Shown here one piece after another: positions 18,559 through 27,682 of a DNA stretch of 64,000 bases. Within the stretch, counting starts at the first letter, position 1. Every line of letters starts with the position of its first letter. Position numbers and translations under genes: made by a program. A model generated the notes under the pieces. The model was not told the origin of the DNA. It searched no databases and saw only the letters and a list, made by a program, of their open reading frames with translations. The DNA is from Thermoplasmata archaeon (GTDB lineage Archaea; Thermoplasmatota; Thermoplasmata; RBG-16-68-12; SOIM01): contig JAGLME010000020.1 in the NCBI GenBank assembly GCA_023140195.1, forward strand, positions 1-64,000. Reading direction: 5' to 3'.

Positions 18559-19569
18559 ATGCAGTCATTGTTCAGAGAGGATGAAGAGATAGTGATAACA
18601 TCAATCGTAGACACCCTAGATGGCTTTGCGATGGTTGGAAGTGCTAAGAATGAAAACTACAGAGTTCTAGTTCTAAGAATAGACAAGAATGGAGAGTTGG
18701 AATGGAAGAAAACCTACGGTTCTAGCTCTGTGGATTATGAGGGGCAGAACATAGTTGCAGTCAGGGATGGTTTCTTGATATGTGGATGCTCAGAAGGTCA
18801 CGCATCTGAAAGTGGTGGTTGTGATTGGAAGGCATACCTGCTGAAAGTGGATTTGAGTGGGGAAAAGCAGTGGGAAAGATCTTTTCGGATTAAGGGAAAC
18901 GAATGTGCCTTCTCACTCGCAGTGAATGAGACTATTCTGTTGTTCGGCGAAACCAGAGATCCGTCTGGAAATTGCCATTTCTTTCTCCTGAATCTGGATA
19001 CTCATGGGGGGAGAATCTGGAGAAGGATATACTGTGATGCAGAAGATGTGATGGCTGGAGGTATTATTCCAGATGATCAGGGCCACATACTGGCAGGAAG
19101 CCTGATGAGGGAAGGGGGGTGGTACTTGCATTTGTTGAAAGTTGATACGGATGGCAGGGAGATATGGGAAAGATTTCACAAAGATGCTCTTGTATATGAT
19201 ATGTGTAGTGGAGAAGACGGGATTCTCTTGACTGGAATGAGAGATGACCATATTTATCTTGTTAAAATCAATAAAAAGGGGGAAATTGTCTGGGATAGGA
19301 TCTATGATAATGGTTGCGGCGTGACGATTGACTGCAAAGAAGATAAAATCATGATTGCTGGAAAAATCGAGGTGGGTGAATCATGTTTTCCCGTATTATA
19401 CAGGATTCTTGAAGATGGAACTGTAGAGTGGAAGAGAATCTATGATAAGGAAGGGTTCATTGAAAAGGTGAAGCCATTGAACGAAGGATATATGTTAATT
19501 CGACATGGATTAACACCAAAGGAACATACTGAGATTATTCAAGTAGGTGAAGACGGATTGCCTAAATGA
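18559..19569 (+). CDS. Beta-propeller repeat protein, A/T-rich
   Basis: 336 residues from the ATG at 18559, which has a GGAG Shine-Dalgarno upstream (about 18550). About seven repeats of roughly 45 residues carry the pattern LLKVDxxGxxxWxRxF, alternating with IxxxxDGFLxCG strands, typical of a PQQ/WD-type beta-propeller. There is no signal peptide or membrane segment, so it is probably cytoplasmic. The DNA is visibly richer in A/T and uses more AGA/AAA/ATA codons than its neighbours, suggesting recent acquisition. Function unknown. Confidence 0.7.
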   Translation: MQSLFREDEEIVITSIVDTLDGFAMVGSAKNENYRVLVLRIDKNGELEWKKTYGSSSVDYEGQNIVAVRDGFLICGCSEGHASESGGCDWKAYLLKVDLSGEKQWERSFRIKGNECAFSLAVNETILLFGETRDPSGNCHFFLLNLDTHGGRIWRRIYCDAEDVMAGGIIPDDQGHILAGSLMREGGWYLHLLKVDTDGREIWERFHKDALVYDMCSGEDGILLTGMRDDHIYLVKINKKGEIVWDRIYDNGCGVTIDCKEDKIMIAGKIEVGESCFPVLYRILEDGTVEWKRIYDKEGFIEKVKPLNEGYMLIRHGLTPKEHTEIIQVGEDGLPK

Positions 19570-19797
19570 AGAAGGAATGGATGGGAACATTCTGCAGACA
19601 GGATACGGTTATTGGGTCAACGTTGCGAGTGAAACCGCTTTGACCACAACTAGTTCATAGCCCCTTCAGCTAATGGATCCAAGGGAAGTTGCTCATTTCC
19701 CCCCTCTGTCACAGTACATGGAGTTTCGTCTTCACATCATGCCCATAAACGCTTCAGAGTCGGTCCATCCTCCCAAAATCATAAATACGCTGAAGCG

Positions 19798-19806
19798 AAT
19801 ATATAC
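19798..19806 (+). promoter_or_regulatory. TATA box for PAN
   Basis: aatatatac lies 43 bp before the GTG at 19841, predicting a transcript that begins just upstream of the GAGGGGG Shine-Dalgarno (about 19827-19833). This supports GTG 19841 as the start and argues against the long upstream extension. Confidence 0.6.
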
Positions 19807-19840
19807 CCAACGACAGCCAAGACAGCGAGGGGGTGTACTC

Positions 19841-21049
19841 GTGGACGATGAACAGATAAAAGAGTTCTCAAAGAAACTCAGTGAGAGAATCTCTCATCTG
19901 GAGGACAAGAACGACAGGCTTCTGGAGAACTCGAGAAGGGTTGAGGGCGAGAAACGGTTTATCGAAGGAGAGCTCGTAAGACTGCAGAAAGAGATCAAGC
20001 GGCTGAAGACAGAACTCGAGCGTTTGAAGACGCCTCCACTCATCATTGGGAGCATCAAGGACGTTCTCGCGGACGGAAGGGTCGTGGTCAAGAGCTCCAC
20101 AGGTCCAGATTTCATTGTTAACACTGCTGACTACATCGGCAAGGATAATGTCGTGGTCGGTTCCCGCGTTGCCCTTAACAAACAGACCTTGGCAGTCATG
20201 GGCGTTCTGCCTCCATCCTTGGACCCGGTAGTCATGGGCGCAGAAATCCTTGAGAAGCCTGACACCTCGTACAAGGACGTGGGTGGATTGGAGGAACAGC
20301 TGGTGGAGGTCAAGGAAGCTGTGGAAGACCCTCTTCTGAAGCCAGACCTTTACAAGAAGGTCGGGATCGAGCCGCCAAAGGGCGTTCTGCTGGTCGGGCC
20401 GCCTGGAACAGGCAAGACCCTCTTGGCCAAAGCGGTCGCCAACAAGACAAATGCTGTTTTCATCAGGTTCGTAGGCTCTGAGCTGGTTCAGAAGTACATC
20501 GGTGAGGGAGCGAGGCTGGTCCGGGAGCTTTTCGAGCTGGCCAGGGAGAAGGCACCCACCATCGTGTTCATAGATGAGATCGACGCCATAGGGGCCAAGA
20601 GGCTGGAGGTCGCCACTTCAGGCGACAGGGAGGTCCAGAGGACCCTCATGCAGCTTCTGGCGGAACTGGACGGTTTCAACCCCATAGGCAACGTGAAGAT
20701 AATTGCGGCCACTAATAGGCCCGATATACTGGACGAAGCACTGCTCAGGCCAGGCAGGTTCGACAGGATAATTGAAATTCCGATCCCCACCGAGGAGTCG
20801 AGGAAGGAGATATTCAACATCCACATCCGCAAGATGAACCTCTCCAAGACGATAGACTTCAAGACACTCATAGCGAGGTGTGATGGGGCGACCGGAGCCG
20901 ACATAAAGGCCATATGCATGGAGGCCGGGATGTTCGCAATAAGAGAGGACAGGGAAGTCGTGTCCATGACTGATTTCGAGAGGGCGATAGAAAAGGTGAT
21001 GTCCTCCTCGATTGAAGAGTCAGAAAAAGCTGGCGCGATGTTCGCCTGA
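19841..21049 (+). CDS. pan: Proteasome-activating nucleotidase PAN
   Basis: 402 residues: an N-terminal coiled coil (about 8-70), an OB domain (about 75-140) and an AAA+ module with Walker A (GPPGTGKT), Walker B (IVFIDEIDA) and the second region of homology ([20 protein letters not shown]). It forms the ATP-dependent unfoldase ring that feeds the 20S proteasome. The frame is open upstream to 19673, but family length, a TATA box and a Shine-Dalgarno favour the GTG at 19841. The C-terminus ends Met-Phe-Ala instead of the canonical hydrophobic-Tyr-X that opens the 20S gate. No 20S subunit is in the window. Confidence 0.93.
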   Translation: MDDEQIKEFSKKLSERISHLEDKNDRLLENSRRVEGEKRFIEGELVRLQKEIKRLKTELERLKTPPLIIGSIKDVLADGRVVVKSSTGPDFIVNTADYIGKDNVVVGSRVALNKQTLAVMGVLPPSLDPVVMGAEILEKPDTSYKDVGGLEEQLVEVKEAVEDPLLKPDLYKKVGIEPPKGVLLVGPPGTGKTLLAKAVANKTNAVFIRFVGSELVQKYIGEGARLVRELFELAREKAPTIVFIDEIDAIGAKRLEVATSGDREVQRTLMQLLAELDGFNPIGNVKIIAATNRPDILDEALLRPGRFDRIIEIPIPTEESRKEIFNIHIRKMNLSKTIDFKTLIARCDGATGADIKAICMEAGMFAIREDREVVSMTDFERAIEKVMSSSIEESEKAGAMFA

Positions 21050-21051
21050 GG

Positions 21052-21198
21052 TCATTCATCCTCCTCTTCGATTTCTATGACGAATGCTCCTATGTAATCA
21101 CATCTCTTGCAATGGTATTTCTTACCAGTGATCATGCCAGCCTCGTAATACAGATCTGGCGACCCGCACTGGGGACATGTCAAGACCCTCCTGCCCAT
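21052..21198 (-). CDS. Very small zinc-ribbon protein
   Basis: 48 residues read on the minus strand from the ATG at 21198. It has a CPQCGS pair near residue 8 and an HCKRCDY pair near residue 29, the spacing of a one-knuckle-pair zinc ribbon, and an acidic end (IEIEEEDE). The open frame extends a little upstream (reading LEFTYWPT) without a better start, so the N-terminus is uncertain. It converges on PAN with a 2-bp gap. Such ribbons often serve as transcription or RNA-binding accessory factors; none is recognised specifically. Confidence 0.6.
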   Translation of the reverse strand: MGRRVLTCPQCGSPDLYYEAGMITGKKYHCKRCDYIGAFVIEIEEEDE

Positions 21199-21328
21199 CG
21201 TGGGCCAATATGTGAACTCCAGAGATAAAGCTACCGAGATTCTTGGAGGTTGCCCAACACCGTATTTCGTGTGTCTGGATATAGAACCGCAATGTTTATT
21301 AAAGCCATGTCAATAACAAGGGGTTGCG

Positions 21329-22261
21329 ATGTACCGCATAAAAGGAGATCACCGTTCAGCAGTGGACGCATTTGCAGCATTGGTCATCGTCCTGATCATA
21401 ATCGCAGGAGTGATGGGCGTCCTGCTCTACAGTCAGATGACAACAGAACCGCACAAGTCACCCGATGTCCTTGAGGTTGAGGAGAGGGACGAGATCGAGT
21501 TCACCTACACTGGATACCTCATGAATACATTGGTTTTTGACACCATGATTGAAGATGTGGCTATTGACAACGATACCTATCCCAAATCCCTCCTTTTTGA
21601 ATGGCCAGAAGAAGGAGTTTTCGGAGCGATACCGGTGACGGTCGGAGACGGTATTCCTCATTACACATTCAATGATATGGTGGGAAATGGAGAGGCCTTG
21701 GAGATTGCCATGCTCCGCATGCAGGTGAACCAGACCAAGTCCGTTGTCGTCCATCCTGATCAAGGCTTCGGCGATGTCGATCCTTCGAAGATAGTTACGC
21801 TGAGCCTCACTGAGACTCGGGACATCATGGAGACGCTTTCCTGGGGAGATTTCGGAGACAGATTCCTGGTACCCCCGGTTGTCAACGCGACAGTGACTGA
21901 TCCGAGATGGGGGTGGGACGTCAGGGTGAGCGCCGTTCAGGAAGGGCCTCTGGGGCCCGATGTGACAATCTCCAACCTGCCTGAAGAGGGCGACATTATT
22001 TCGCCATATCTGGGGTTCGAGTCCAAGGTAATATCTGTGGAGACTGGAGCCAACGGGGGCATTGGCGAGATCATCGTCGAGCACCTACTGGATTCAGACG
22101 ATGTTAACAAAGTCATGGGAGATTCGCCCCATGAGGAAGGTAGATTCGCCGTTGTGGGTGTGAACCAGGCCGCCGGAACTTTCGTTGCAGATTTCAATTC
22201 TGAAAAGGCTGGTGTGGATCTTCTCTATGAGATAACGATAGTGAGCATCACCAAGCATTAA
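21329..22261 (+). CDS. Membrane-anchored FKBP-type peptidyl-prolyl isomerase
   Basis: 310 residues. An N-terminal membrane segment (about 14-36) is followed by an extracellular FKBP domain: EFTYTGYLMNTLVFDT, then VGNGEALEIAMLRMQVNQTKSV and HPDQGFG, with a long insert between strands as in archaeal SlyD-like two-domain FKBPs. Expected role: folding of exported proteins at the outer face of the membrane, which suits a genome with many giant surface proteins. Monocistronic. About 70 residues at the C-terminus form an additional domain of unknown role. Confidence 0.8.
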   Translation: MYRIKGDHRSAVDAFAALVIVLIIIAGVMGVLLYSQMTTEPHKSPDVLEVEERDEIEFTYTGYLMNTLVFDTMIEDVAIDNDTYPKSLLFEWPEEGVFGAIPVTVGDGIPHYTFNDMVGNGEALEIAMLRMQVNQTKSVVVHPDQGFGDVDPSKIVTLSLTETRDIMETLSWGDFGDRFLVPPVVNATVTDPRWGWDVRVSAVQEGPLGPDVTISNLPEEGDIISPYLGFESKVISVETGANGGIGEIIVEHLLDSDDVNKVMGDSPHEEGRFAVVGVNQAAGTFVADFNSEKAGVDLLYEITIVSITKH

Positions 22262-22276
22262 CGGCTTTTCTGTAGA

Positions 22277-22987
22277 CTAGTACTTCTGTTTGGCGTAACC
22301 CTTGCCGGAGATATCCAGACCGAACATGATTCTAAGGTCGCCCTTGAGCCAGGTCAGCAGTGTATTGACGTAACCGTCCTTCTCCATCCTTCTGACCGAG
22401 AGTTCCACGAACTGCTCCTTGTCGTAGACTATCTTCCCCATCTTCATGAGCCTGAACCCGATCTCCACGTCGTCCGAGTGGGGAAGGGACTTGTATCCCC
22501 CCGCCTCCAGGAAGGTGGACCGCCTGAATCCCGAATTCGTCCCTCCGGTCGTGTACATTCCGAAGAAGGTCGCCAGGTAGATGACGTTCCTCAGAAACGA
22601 GAAGATCAGCTTCGACTTCCAGTTCTTCTCTATGGGGCCGTCGGGGCCGACCACGGCCACCACTTCCTCATCACTCTCGAAATGCTTCAGCATGATCTCC
22701 AGCCATCTATCAGGAAGACGGATATCTGCGTCGGTCGTTGCGATGAAAGGCGTGTTGGCAGCTTCCACACCATCGTTCCTTGCCCCTCCTATGCCATCGC
22801 TCTCTTGGATCATGACCTTGTCCGCATACTTCTCCGCGATCTCCCTGGTCCTGTCCTTGCTGTCCCCATCCACTATGATGATCTCGAATTCGGACCTGGG
22901 TATTGTCTGGTTCTCGAACTGCTTGAGGAATGTCTCAATGGACTTCTCCTCCTCATAGGTCGGCACAACAACTGATATTCTCTTCAT
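22277..22987 (-). CDS. Family 2 glycosyltransferase
   Basis: 236 residues from the ATG at 22987. A GT-A fold is shown by VVVPTYEEEKSI at the N-terminus, IIIVDGDSKDRT, GIGGARNDGVEAA and the metal-binding TTDADIR. A hydrophobic stretch (about residues 150-170) and a TTGGTNSGFRR acceptor region follow. It begins 5 nt after the flavoprotein gene and belongs to the four-gene envelope-glycan cluster 22277-26174. The substrate cannot be read from sequence. Confidence 0.85.
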   Translation of the reverse strand: MKRISVVVPTYEEEKSIETFLKQFENQTIPRSEFEIIIVDGDSKDRTREIAEKYADKVMIQESDGIGGARNDGVEAANTPFIATTDADIRLPDRWLEIMLKHFESDEEVVAVVGPDGPIEKNWKSKLIFSFLRNVIYLATFFGMYTTGGTNSGFRRSTFLEAGGYKSLPHSDDVEIGFRLMKMGKIVYDKEQFVELSVRRMEKDGYVNTLLTWLKGDLRIMFGLDISGKGYAKQKY

Positions 22988-22992
22988 CTCGC

Positions 22993-24297
22993 TCACTTGA
23001 GCTCTTCCGCCAGGGCAAAGGCTTTCTCGATGCAGGCATCCATGTTCAGATACTGGAACTGGCCGAACCTTCCACACGTGTGGATTCCTTCGGCTTTCAG
23101 ATGATCCTCCACAACACTGATGTTCTTCTCATACTCTGAATCATATATCACGTACGCAGGGGTCATTCGTGTCGCGTCGGTCACGACGACAGATTCCCTT
23201 TTGATGATCTCCAGCTGGTGCAGTCTGTTGACAACGTTCTCGATGATCTCCTCATCTGACATGTTCCAGATGTCGTCGCCTATATGGCAAGTTATCTCCG
23301 CCAGAATGCTGGAATGACCTTCGGGCACCACTCCCAAGCTGTAATTCGATGGGAAGCTGACCCTGTGGAAAAGGCTCTCCTCTTCCGGGAAGTAGGCCCA
23401 CGAGAAGTCCATGGTCTTGGGAACGGACATCCCGATGAACACCGAGATCAGTGAATTGTACTTGAGATTGGCAGCGCTTTCCTTGACTTCCCCAGGGACG
23501 CTATCCAAACAGCCGATCAGACTGGGAATCGGAATCGTGGAGATGATCTTGTTGAACGATTTCTCTGACGCGGAATCTGAGACAATGTATTCACCACCCT
23601 CTTTCCGGATGCTCTTGACGACGTACTGGGTTGTGATTTCGCCGCATGCCTCCGCTATTCTATCGGTCAGAACCTGAATCCCACCCGTTCTGGGATACAA
23701 GAATTTGAGTTGATGCGTGTAGCCTTCAGTGGTGATGCCCAAGGATGACTTGATGACATCATCAAGTGGCGGGTCGGGTATCCTTCCATCGATCCAGTCC
23801 AGGCTCATGTCACTTGCCTTCATCTTCCAGATCTTCTCGTTGTAAGGGAGCAGGTACTTCTCTGTTATCCCCTTTCCAAACCGGTAGTACATCCACTCCT
23901 CGAAGTTCTCCGGTTTCTGGGCGCTCTCATCTCTCCGCGCGTAGAAGCTCTCGATGTACCCTGCCAGACATTCAAAGTTGTCTTCCGGGGGTAGCTCTGA
24001 AAGGGCGTTCTCGAAAGGGTATTTCACGTAGTTCCCTTTGAAGAAGACCTTGGTGTTCCTGGTCCTGCTCTCAACGTTGTCTACGAGCTTCTTCTCCATG
24101 AACTTCATGGTGTCCTTCTTCCTCGAGAACAGAACGTGAGATCCACCTATGTCGTATGTGAACCCGTCAATGACCTTGCTCCTGCACAGCCCGCCGACAA
24201 CTTCCTCCTTCTCCAGCACTTCAGACCCCTGCAGCAGTGATCCAAGGGTCAGTCCTGTAAGTCCGCCACCCAGTATACCAATATTCGTCGATATCAC
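22993..24297 (-). CDS. UDP-galactopyranose mutase-like FAD oxidoreductase
   Basis: 434 residues starting at a GTG that overlaps the TGA of the upstream gene (GTGA). A Rossmann FAD site (IGILGGGLTGLTLG), the acidic residue ending the second strand (EVLEKEEVVGGLC) and YDIGGSHVLFS match the UGM/protoporphyrinogen-oxidase superfamily; PYNEKIWKM and GGIQVLTDRI are also typical. UGM converts UDP-galactopyranose to galactofuranose for surface glycans, and the adjacent glycosyltransferases fit that use. A different sugar or carotenoid-like substrate is not excluded. Confidence 0.7.
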   Translation of the reverse strand: MISTNIGILGGGLTGLTLGSLLQGSEVLEKEEVVGGLCRSKVIDGFTYDIGGSHVLFSRKKDTMKFMEKKLVDNVESRTRNTKVFFKGNYVKYPFENALSELPPEDNFECLAGYIESFYARRDESAQKPENFEEWMYYRFGKGITEKYLLPYNEKIWKMKASDMSLDWIDGRIPDPPLDDVIKSSLGITTEGYTHQLKFLYPRTGGIQVLTDRIAEACGEITTQYVVKSIRKEGGEYIVSDSASEKSFNKIISTIPIPSLIGCLDSVPGEVKESAANLKYNSLISVFIGMSVPKTMDFSWAYFPEEESLFHRVSFPSNYSLGVVPEGHSSILAEITCHIGDDIWNMSDEEIIENVVNRLHQLEIIKRESVVVTDATRMTPAYVIYDSEYEKNISVVEDHLKAEGIHTCGRFGQFQYLNMDACIEKAFALAEELK

Positions 24298-24905
24298 CCA
24301 TCCTCTTCGGTTGTTCGATCCCTCCACTCCATGGCCTTACGCCTGTCCCTTCGGGACTTTATGAGGGCCAGCACTCCGCTGACCACAATGAAGACGATGA
24401 CCATGATCAAGGTCATATTCTGCGCCATGTCCCTAGGATATGCAACGTTGAACGCCGCCACAATGGATAGCAGGAACGAGTACTTCACCAATCCTCCCAC
24501 CGCAACATATGTTATCGATTTCTTGAAGTCCCATTCACATGCGGCTATGAAGGCCCCAACGAACGGAACGGTCGGGGCGATCCGGTTGGACAATATGAGC
24601 CTCTCGTCCTTCAGAACCAGGAATTTCACGTACTTGTTCATGGCCCTCTTCATGAAGCCTGGCAGCCCGATGTTCTTGGCCGCGAAGTACAATGTGGAAT
24701 TCCCCAGGATCTCTCCCACTTCTGCCACGACAAGTATCAGTATCCCCCATTCCCAGACAGGATCCGCTTGAAAGATGAGAACGGCGAAGAGCTCCGGGAT
24801 CAGAGGGATGATCATAGCATCGAAGTAGAAGATGAGGAATATTGCAGTCAGGCCCCCAAAAAAGCCCAGACTTGAGAACAGTTCTATGAGCGCATCACCG
24901 AGCAT
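24294..24905 (-). CDS. VTT/DedA-like membrane protein
   Basis: 203 residues with about five hydrophobic segments. The re-entrant motif region SNRIAPTVPFVGAFIAACEW corresponds to the conserved R-x3-P-x2-G part of the VTT (SNARE-associated/DedA) family, which moves lipids or lipid carriers across membranes. Its TGA overlaps the GTG of the flavoprotein gene. In this cluster it may handle a lipid-linked sugar carrier (inference). Confidence 0.65.
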   Translation of the reverse strand: MLGDALIELFSSLGFFGGLTAIFLIFYFDAMIIPLIPELFAVLIFQADPVWEWGILILVVAEVGEILGNSTLYFAAKNIGLPGFMKRAMNKYVKFLVLKDERLILSNRIAPTVPFVGAFIAACEWDFKKSITYVAVGGLVKYSFLLSIVAAFNVAYPRDMAQNMTLIMVIVFIVVSGVLALIKSRRDRRKAMEWRDRTTEEDG

Positions 24906-24998
24906 TCGAATCTCCCTTCGTCACTCAGGTCGGACGGTGTCCATCCAACCACTTGGGCAGCACATTCCAGCTACCATAAACACTTTTGCATGACGTCT

Positions 24999-26174
24999 TC
25001 ATCTGTTGTTCTGCCTGTAGTCGATCACCCTTCTGTAAAGGTTCACCAGCTTGTCGGTGCACACCTCGATGGAGTAGCCCTCGGCCATCATTCTCACGTT
25101 CCTTGCCATGTCCTCGCCACTGTCGAGCGCCTTCTCCATCGCCGAGCAGGCGCCCTGGGTGTCGTCCGGTTGGAACAGGTATCCGGTGATCCCATCTATC
25201 ACAAACTCGGGAATGGCCCTGTAATTGATGCCGGCGACCGGCTTGCCCGTGGCCATGGCCTCGAGCACCACTAGTCCTTGGGTTTCAAAAGTGGACGTGA
25301 TGGCAAAGGCGTCGCACGCGGCGTAATACTCAGGCAGTTCCTTATCGCTGACGAACCCGGCGAAGATTACGTCATCGGCGATCCCGTTCAACTTGGCGGT
25401 TTCCACACAATGCGATATCGCGGGTCCCCTTCCGACCAGCATCAGTTTGGCGTTCTCTCTCTTCTTCTTCAGGAGGGCAAATGACTTGAACAGCATGTCC
25501 AGATTCTTCTCTGGTGCCACTCTTCCCACATGCAGAACGAGCTCGTTGCCGTCCAGCCCCCATTTCTCCCTTATACCTGAACCGTCGACTTCGGGGCTGA
25601 AACGGTTGTGATTCACTCCGGTGGGAATGATGTCGGTGATTCTCATCTTTGGTGCCAGCATCCTCAGTTCGTGCAGAATGGCGGAGGTCGGCGCGATGAC
25701 CCCGTAACACCTGTGGAGAAGGTACTTTATCCAGCTCCTGGTGGCGAACTCCATGAATCCGGTCTTGAGGCCTATCGGGTTGTACCAGTTCAAGGCGTCA
25801 AGGACCAGGGTGTGGAAGGTCAGGACCATCGGGATCTTCAACGTATGAGCGCTCCAGATGCTCTTCGCGCCCATCGCGGCCAGCCCGTGGGTGTGTATCA
25901 CGTCCACGTCCATGTTCCGGAGCAGCTTGACTTCCTTCCCAGGAAGTAGAGATACGACCCTGTATCCAGGGTAGGTCTTGAACTCCCTGGCCCTCAGGTA
26001 GATCGTGTTGGGGTCCTCGGGATTCAGATGCTTCTTGTCCTCTGGTGCAAGGATAAAAACCTCATGGTCCAGTTTCTCCAGGGCCTTTCGTGTGCTCAAT
26101 AGAGAATTCACCACGCCGTCAACCGTCGGCAGGTACGTGTCGGTCAGAATTGCTATTCTCATGCCGAGCCCCAT
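24999..26174 (-). CDS. Family 4 glycosyltransferase
   Basis: 391 residues from the ATG at 26174, or 387 from the ATG at 26162 where the family usually begins (MRIAILTDTYLP). A GT-B fold: DVIHTHGLAAMGA in the N-terminal half, the LHVGRVAPEKNLDML nucleotide-binding loop, and the EX7E motif TFETQGLVVLEAMATGKPV. It resembles archaeal and bacterial lipid glycosyltransferases of the mannosyltransferase type. It is first in the minus-strand envelope-glycan cluster, 93 bp from the next gene. Confidence 0.87.
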   Translation of the reverse strand: MGLGMRIAILTDTYLPTVDGVVNSLLSTRKALEKLDHEVFILAPEDKKHLNPEDPNTIYLRAREFKTYPGYRVVSLLPGKEVKLLRNMDVDVIHTHGLAAMGAKSIWSAHTLKIPMVLTFHTLVLDALNWYNPIGLKTGFMEFATRSWIKYLLHRCYGVIAPTSAILHELRMLAPKMRITDIIPTGVNHNRFSPEVDGSGIREKWGLDGNELVLHVGRVAPEKNLDMLFKSFALLKKKRENAKLMLVGRGPAISHCVETAKLNGIADDVIFAGFVSDKELPEYYAACDAFAITSTFETQGLVVLEAMATGKPVAGINYRAIPEFVIDGITGYLFQPDDTQGACSAMEKALDSGEDMARNVRMMAEGYSIEVCTDKLVNLYRRVIDYRQNNR

Positions 26175-26300
26175 CTATCTCAGGTGCTTTCAGGACATTC
26201 CTTCTTGGGCACCCCCAAAGGAAATTGGATTCCCTTCTTCATTCCTCGCAAAATGATACCAGTATAAAAATCTAATGTTGTACCCCCCATCTGTCTCACC

Positions 26301-27599
26301 TTATCTGGCCAGTATGGTTCTGAGTTTCTTCACGACCTCTGAAGGGGATTGTCCCAACAGCCTCACCATAGGTTCTTTACCCACAGAGCCCCGGTCGAAT
26401 ATGACGTCCGGCACGCTTCCGTGACCCAATATGGCGTTCTCCGTACCCCACTCCATGGTCGAGACGTGTTCCGGCTCTTCCGATCTGTCGAACTCAGCAA
26501 CCGAGAATCCAACACTCCTGCACTTCTCCACAAGATCATCCGAGAACCTCAGGTTCATGGCGGACCTGGACCTGTGATCGTGTCTCATGGCCGTCAGTAT
26601 GATCTTCGCCACATGCTTGGACGCGCCGAAGTCGATGTGGGCAAGCGTGTCGACTTTGTCACCCACCTTGACAATCCTCCCCTCGAGTCCTGCGATGTCA
26701 TCCGTGCCCGTGGCGAATGGTAAGGCATGTCCGATGTTAATGCCGACCTCTGGAACTAGTTCGGTGGTAAGAATCGACTTCAAGTGCTCCAAGGCCAGAT
26801 CCAGTTCCTTCCAGACCGAGAACCTGTCCACCGTGTAATGACTCTGAACGACCGGAACTCCCTTCCCGATCTTGTATGAATTGAAGAAACCCGCCGTGAT
26901 CATCCTCTTGGACTTCTCTATGCTTTCGACCAGGTCCTTTCCCAGAGCCAGGTTGGCGGTGATGAACGCCGAAAAGGCACATCCGCTCCCGTGAACGTCC
27001 TCCTTGTACCTCTCACCCCTGAATCTCACGAATTCGTCGTTGGAGAAGAGGATGTCAACAGGCTCCACCTCCAGGTGCCCTCCCTTAATCAGGACGTTCC
27101 TCGCTCCGAGAGAATGGATTCTCTCGCAGGCCGATTCGACATCGCTCTCGTTTTCGATTCGGATCCCTGAGAGGACTTCGGCCTCCAAGGTGTTTGGCGT
27201 CACCACTTCGCTCATGGGAAGCAGCCGTGACTTCAGAACATCGGTCAGATCCTCGGACTGAAGGGGTTTGTTGGTGGTCGAGATCATCACTGGGTCAACA
27301 ACCAGAGGAAGGTCGGCCTTCTCAAGGTTCTCCGCGACCACCCTGGCTATCTTGGCAGACCAGAGCATTCCCGTCTTTGCGGCGCTCACACCGATATCCG
27401 CAAAGATCGCTTTCAACTGCTTCTCTATCTCCTCGGTTGGCATGGAGAAGATGGAATCCACGTCCTCGGTGTTCTGGGAGGTGATACATGTGACAACCGT
27501 GCATGGATGAACACCCAGGGATGCCATCGCCCTCACATCCGTCTGTATCCCGGCGCCTCCGGATGAATCACTTCCCGCTACGGTCAAGGCGACCTTCAT
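26301..27599 (-). CDS. thiDN: Bifunctional HMP-phosphate kinase / thiamine-phosphate synthase ThiD-ThiN
   Basis: 432 residues from the ATG at 27599; a GTG two codons earlier is an alternative. Residues 1 to about 255 are a ribokinase-type ThiD (AGSDSSGGAGIQTDVRAM substrate loop; GHLEVEPVDILF; anion-hole HGSGCAFSAFI). Residues about 265-432 are ThiN, the archaeal thiamine-phosphate synthase that replaces ThiE (GINIGHALPFATG; DRGSVGKEPMVRLLG). It phosphorylates hydroxymethylpyrimidine phosphate and joins it to the thiazole unit. The fusion is common in archaea. Monocistronic. Confidence 0.9.
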   Translation of the reverse strand: MKVALTVAGSDSSGGAGIQTDVRAMASLGVHPCTVVTCITSQNTEDVDSIFSMPTEEIEKQLKAIFADIGVSAAKTGMLWSAKIARVVAENLEKADLPLVVDPVMISTTNKPLQSEDLTDVLKSRLLPMSEVVTPNTLEAEVLSGIRIENESDVESACERIHSLGARNVLIKGGHLEVEPVDILFSNDEFVRFRGERYKEDVHGSGCAFSAFITANLALGKDLVESIEKSKRMITAGFFNSYKIGKGVPVVQSHYTVDRFSVWKELDLALEHLKSILTTELVPEVGINIGHALPFATGTDDIAGLEGRIVKVGDKVDTLAHIDFGASKHVAKIILTAMRHDHRSRSAMNLRFSDDLVEKCRSVGFSVAEFDRSEEPEHVSTMEWGTENAILGHGSVPDVIFDRGSVGKEPMVRLLGQSPSEVVKKLRTILAR

Positions 27600-27644
27600 T
27601 GCCACAACAATTCGTTATTTCCATTTAATCTTGACCTACAAATG

Positions 27645-27653
27645 CTTATATAG
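27645..27653 (+). promoter_or_regulatory. TATA box for the 126-residue hypothetical gene
   Basis: cttatatag, centred about 33 bp upstream of the ATG at 27683, predicts a very short leader or leaderless transcript. Confidence 0.6.
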
Positions 27654-27682
27654 AGTCAGATTCATCTGAACGCGGGGTCGGA

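Noticed and set aside
19673-19840. Extended N-terminus of PAN
   Set aside because: The TATA box and Shine-Dalgarno lie inside this stretch, and the translated peptide does not resemble PAN.
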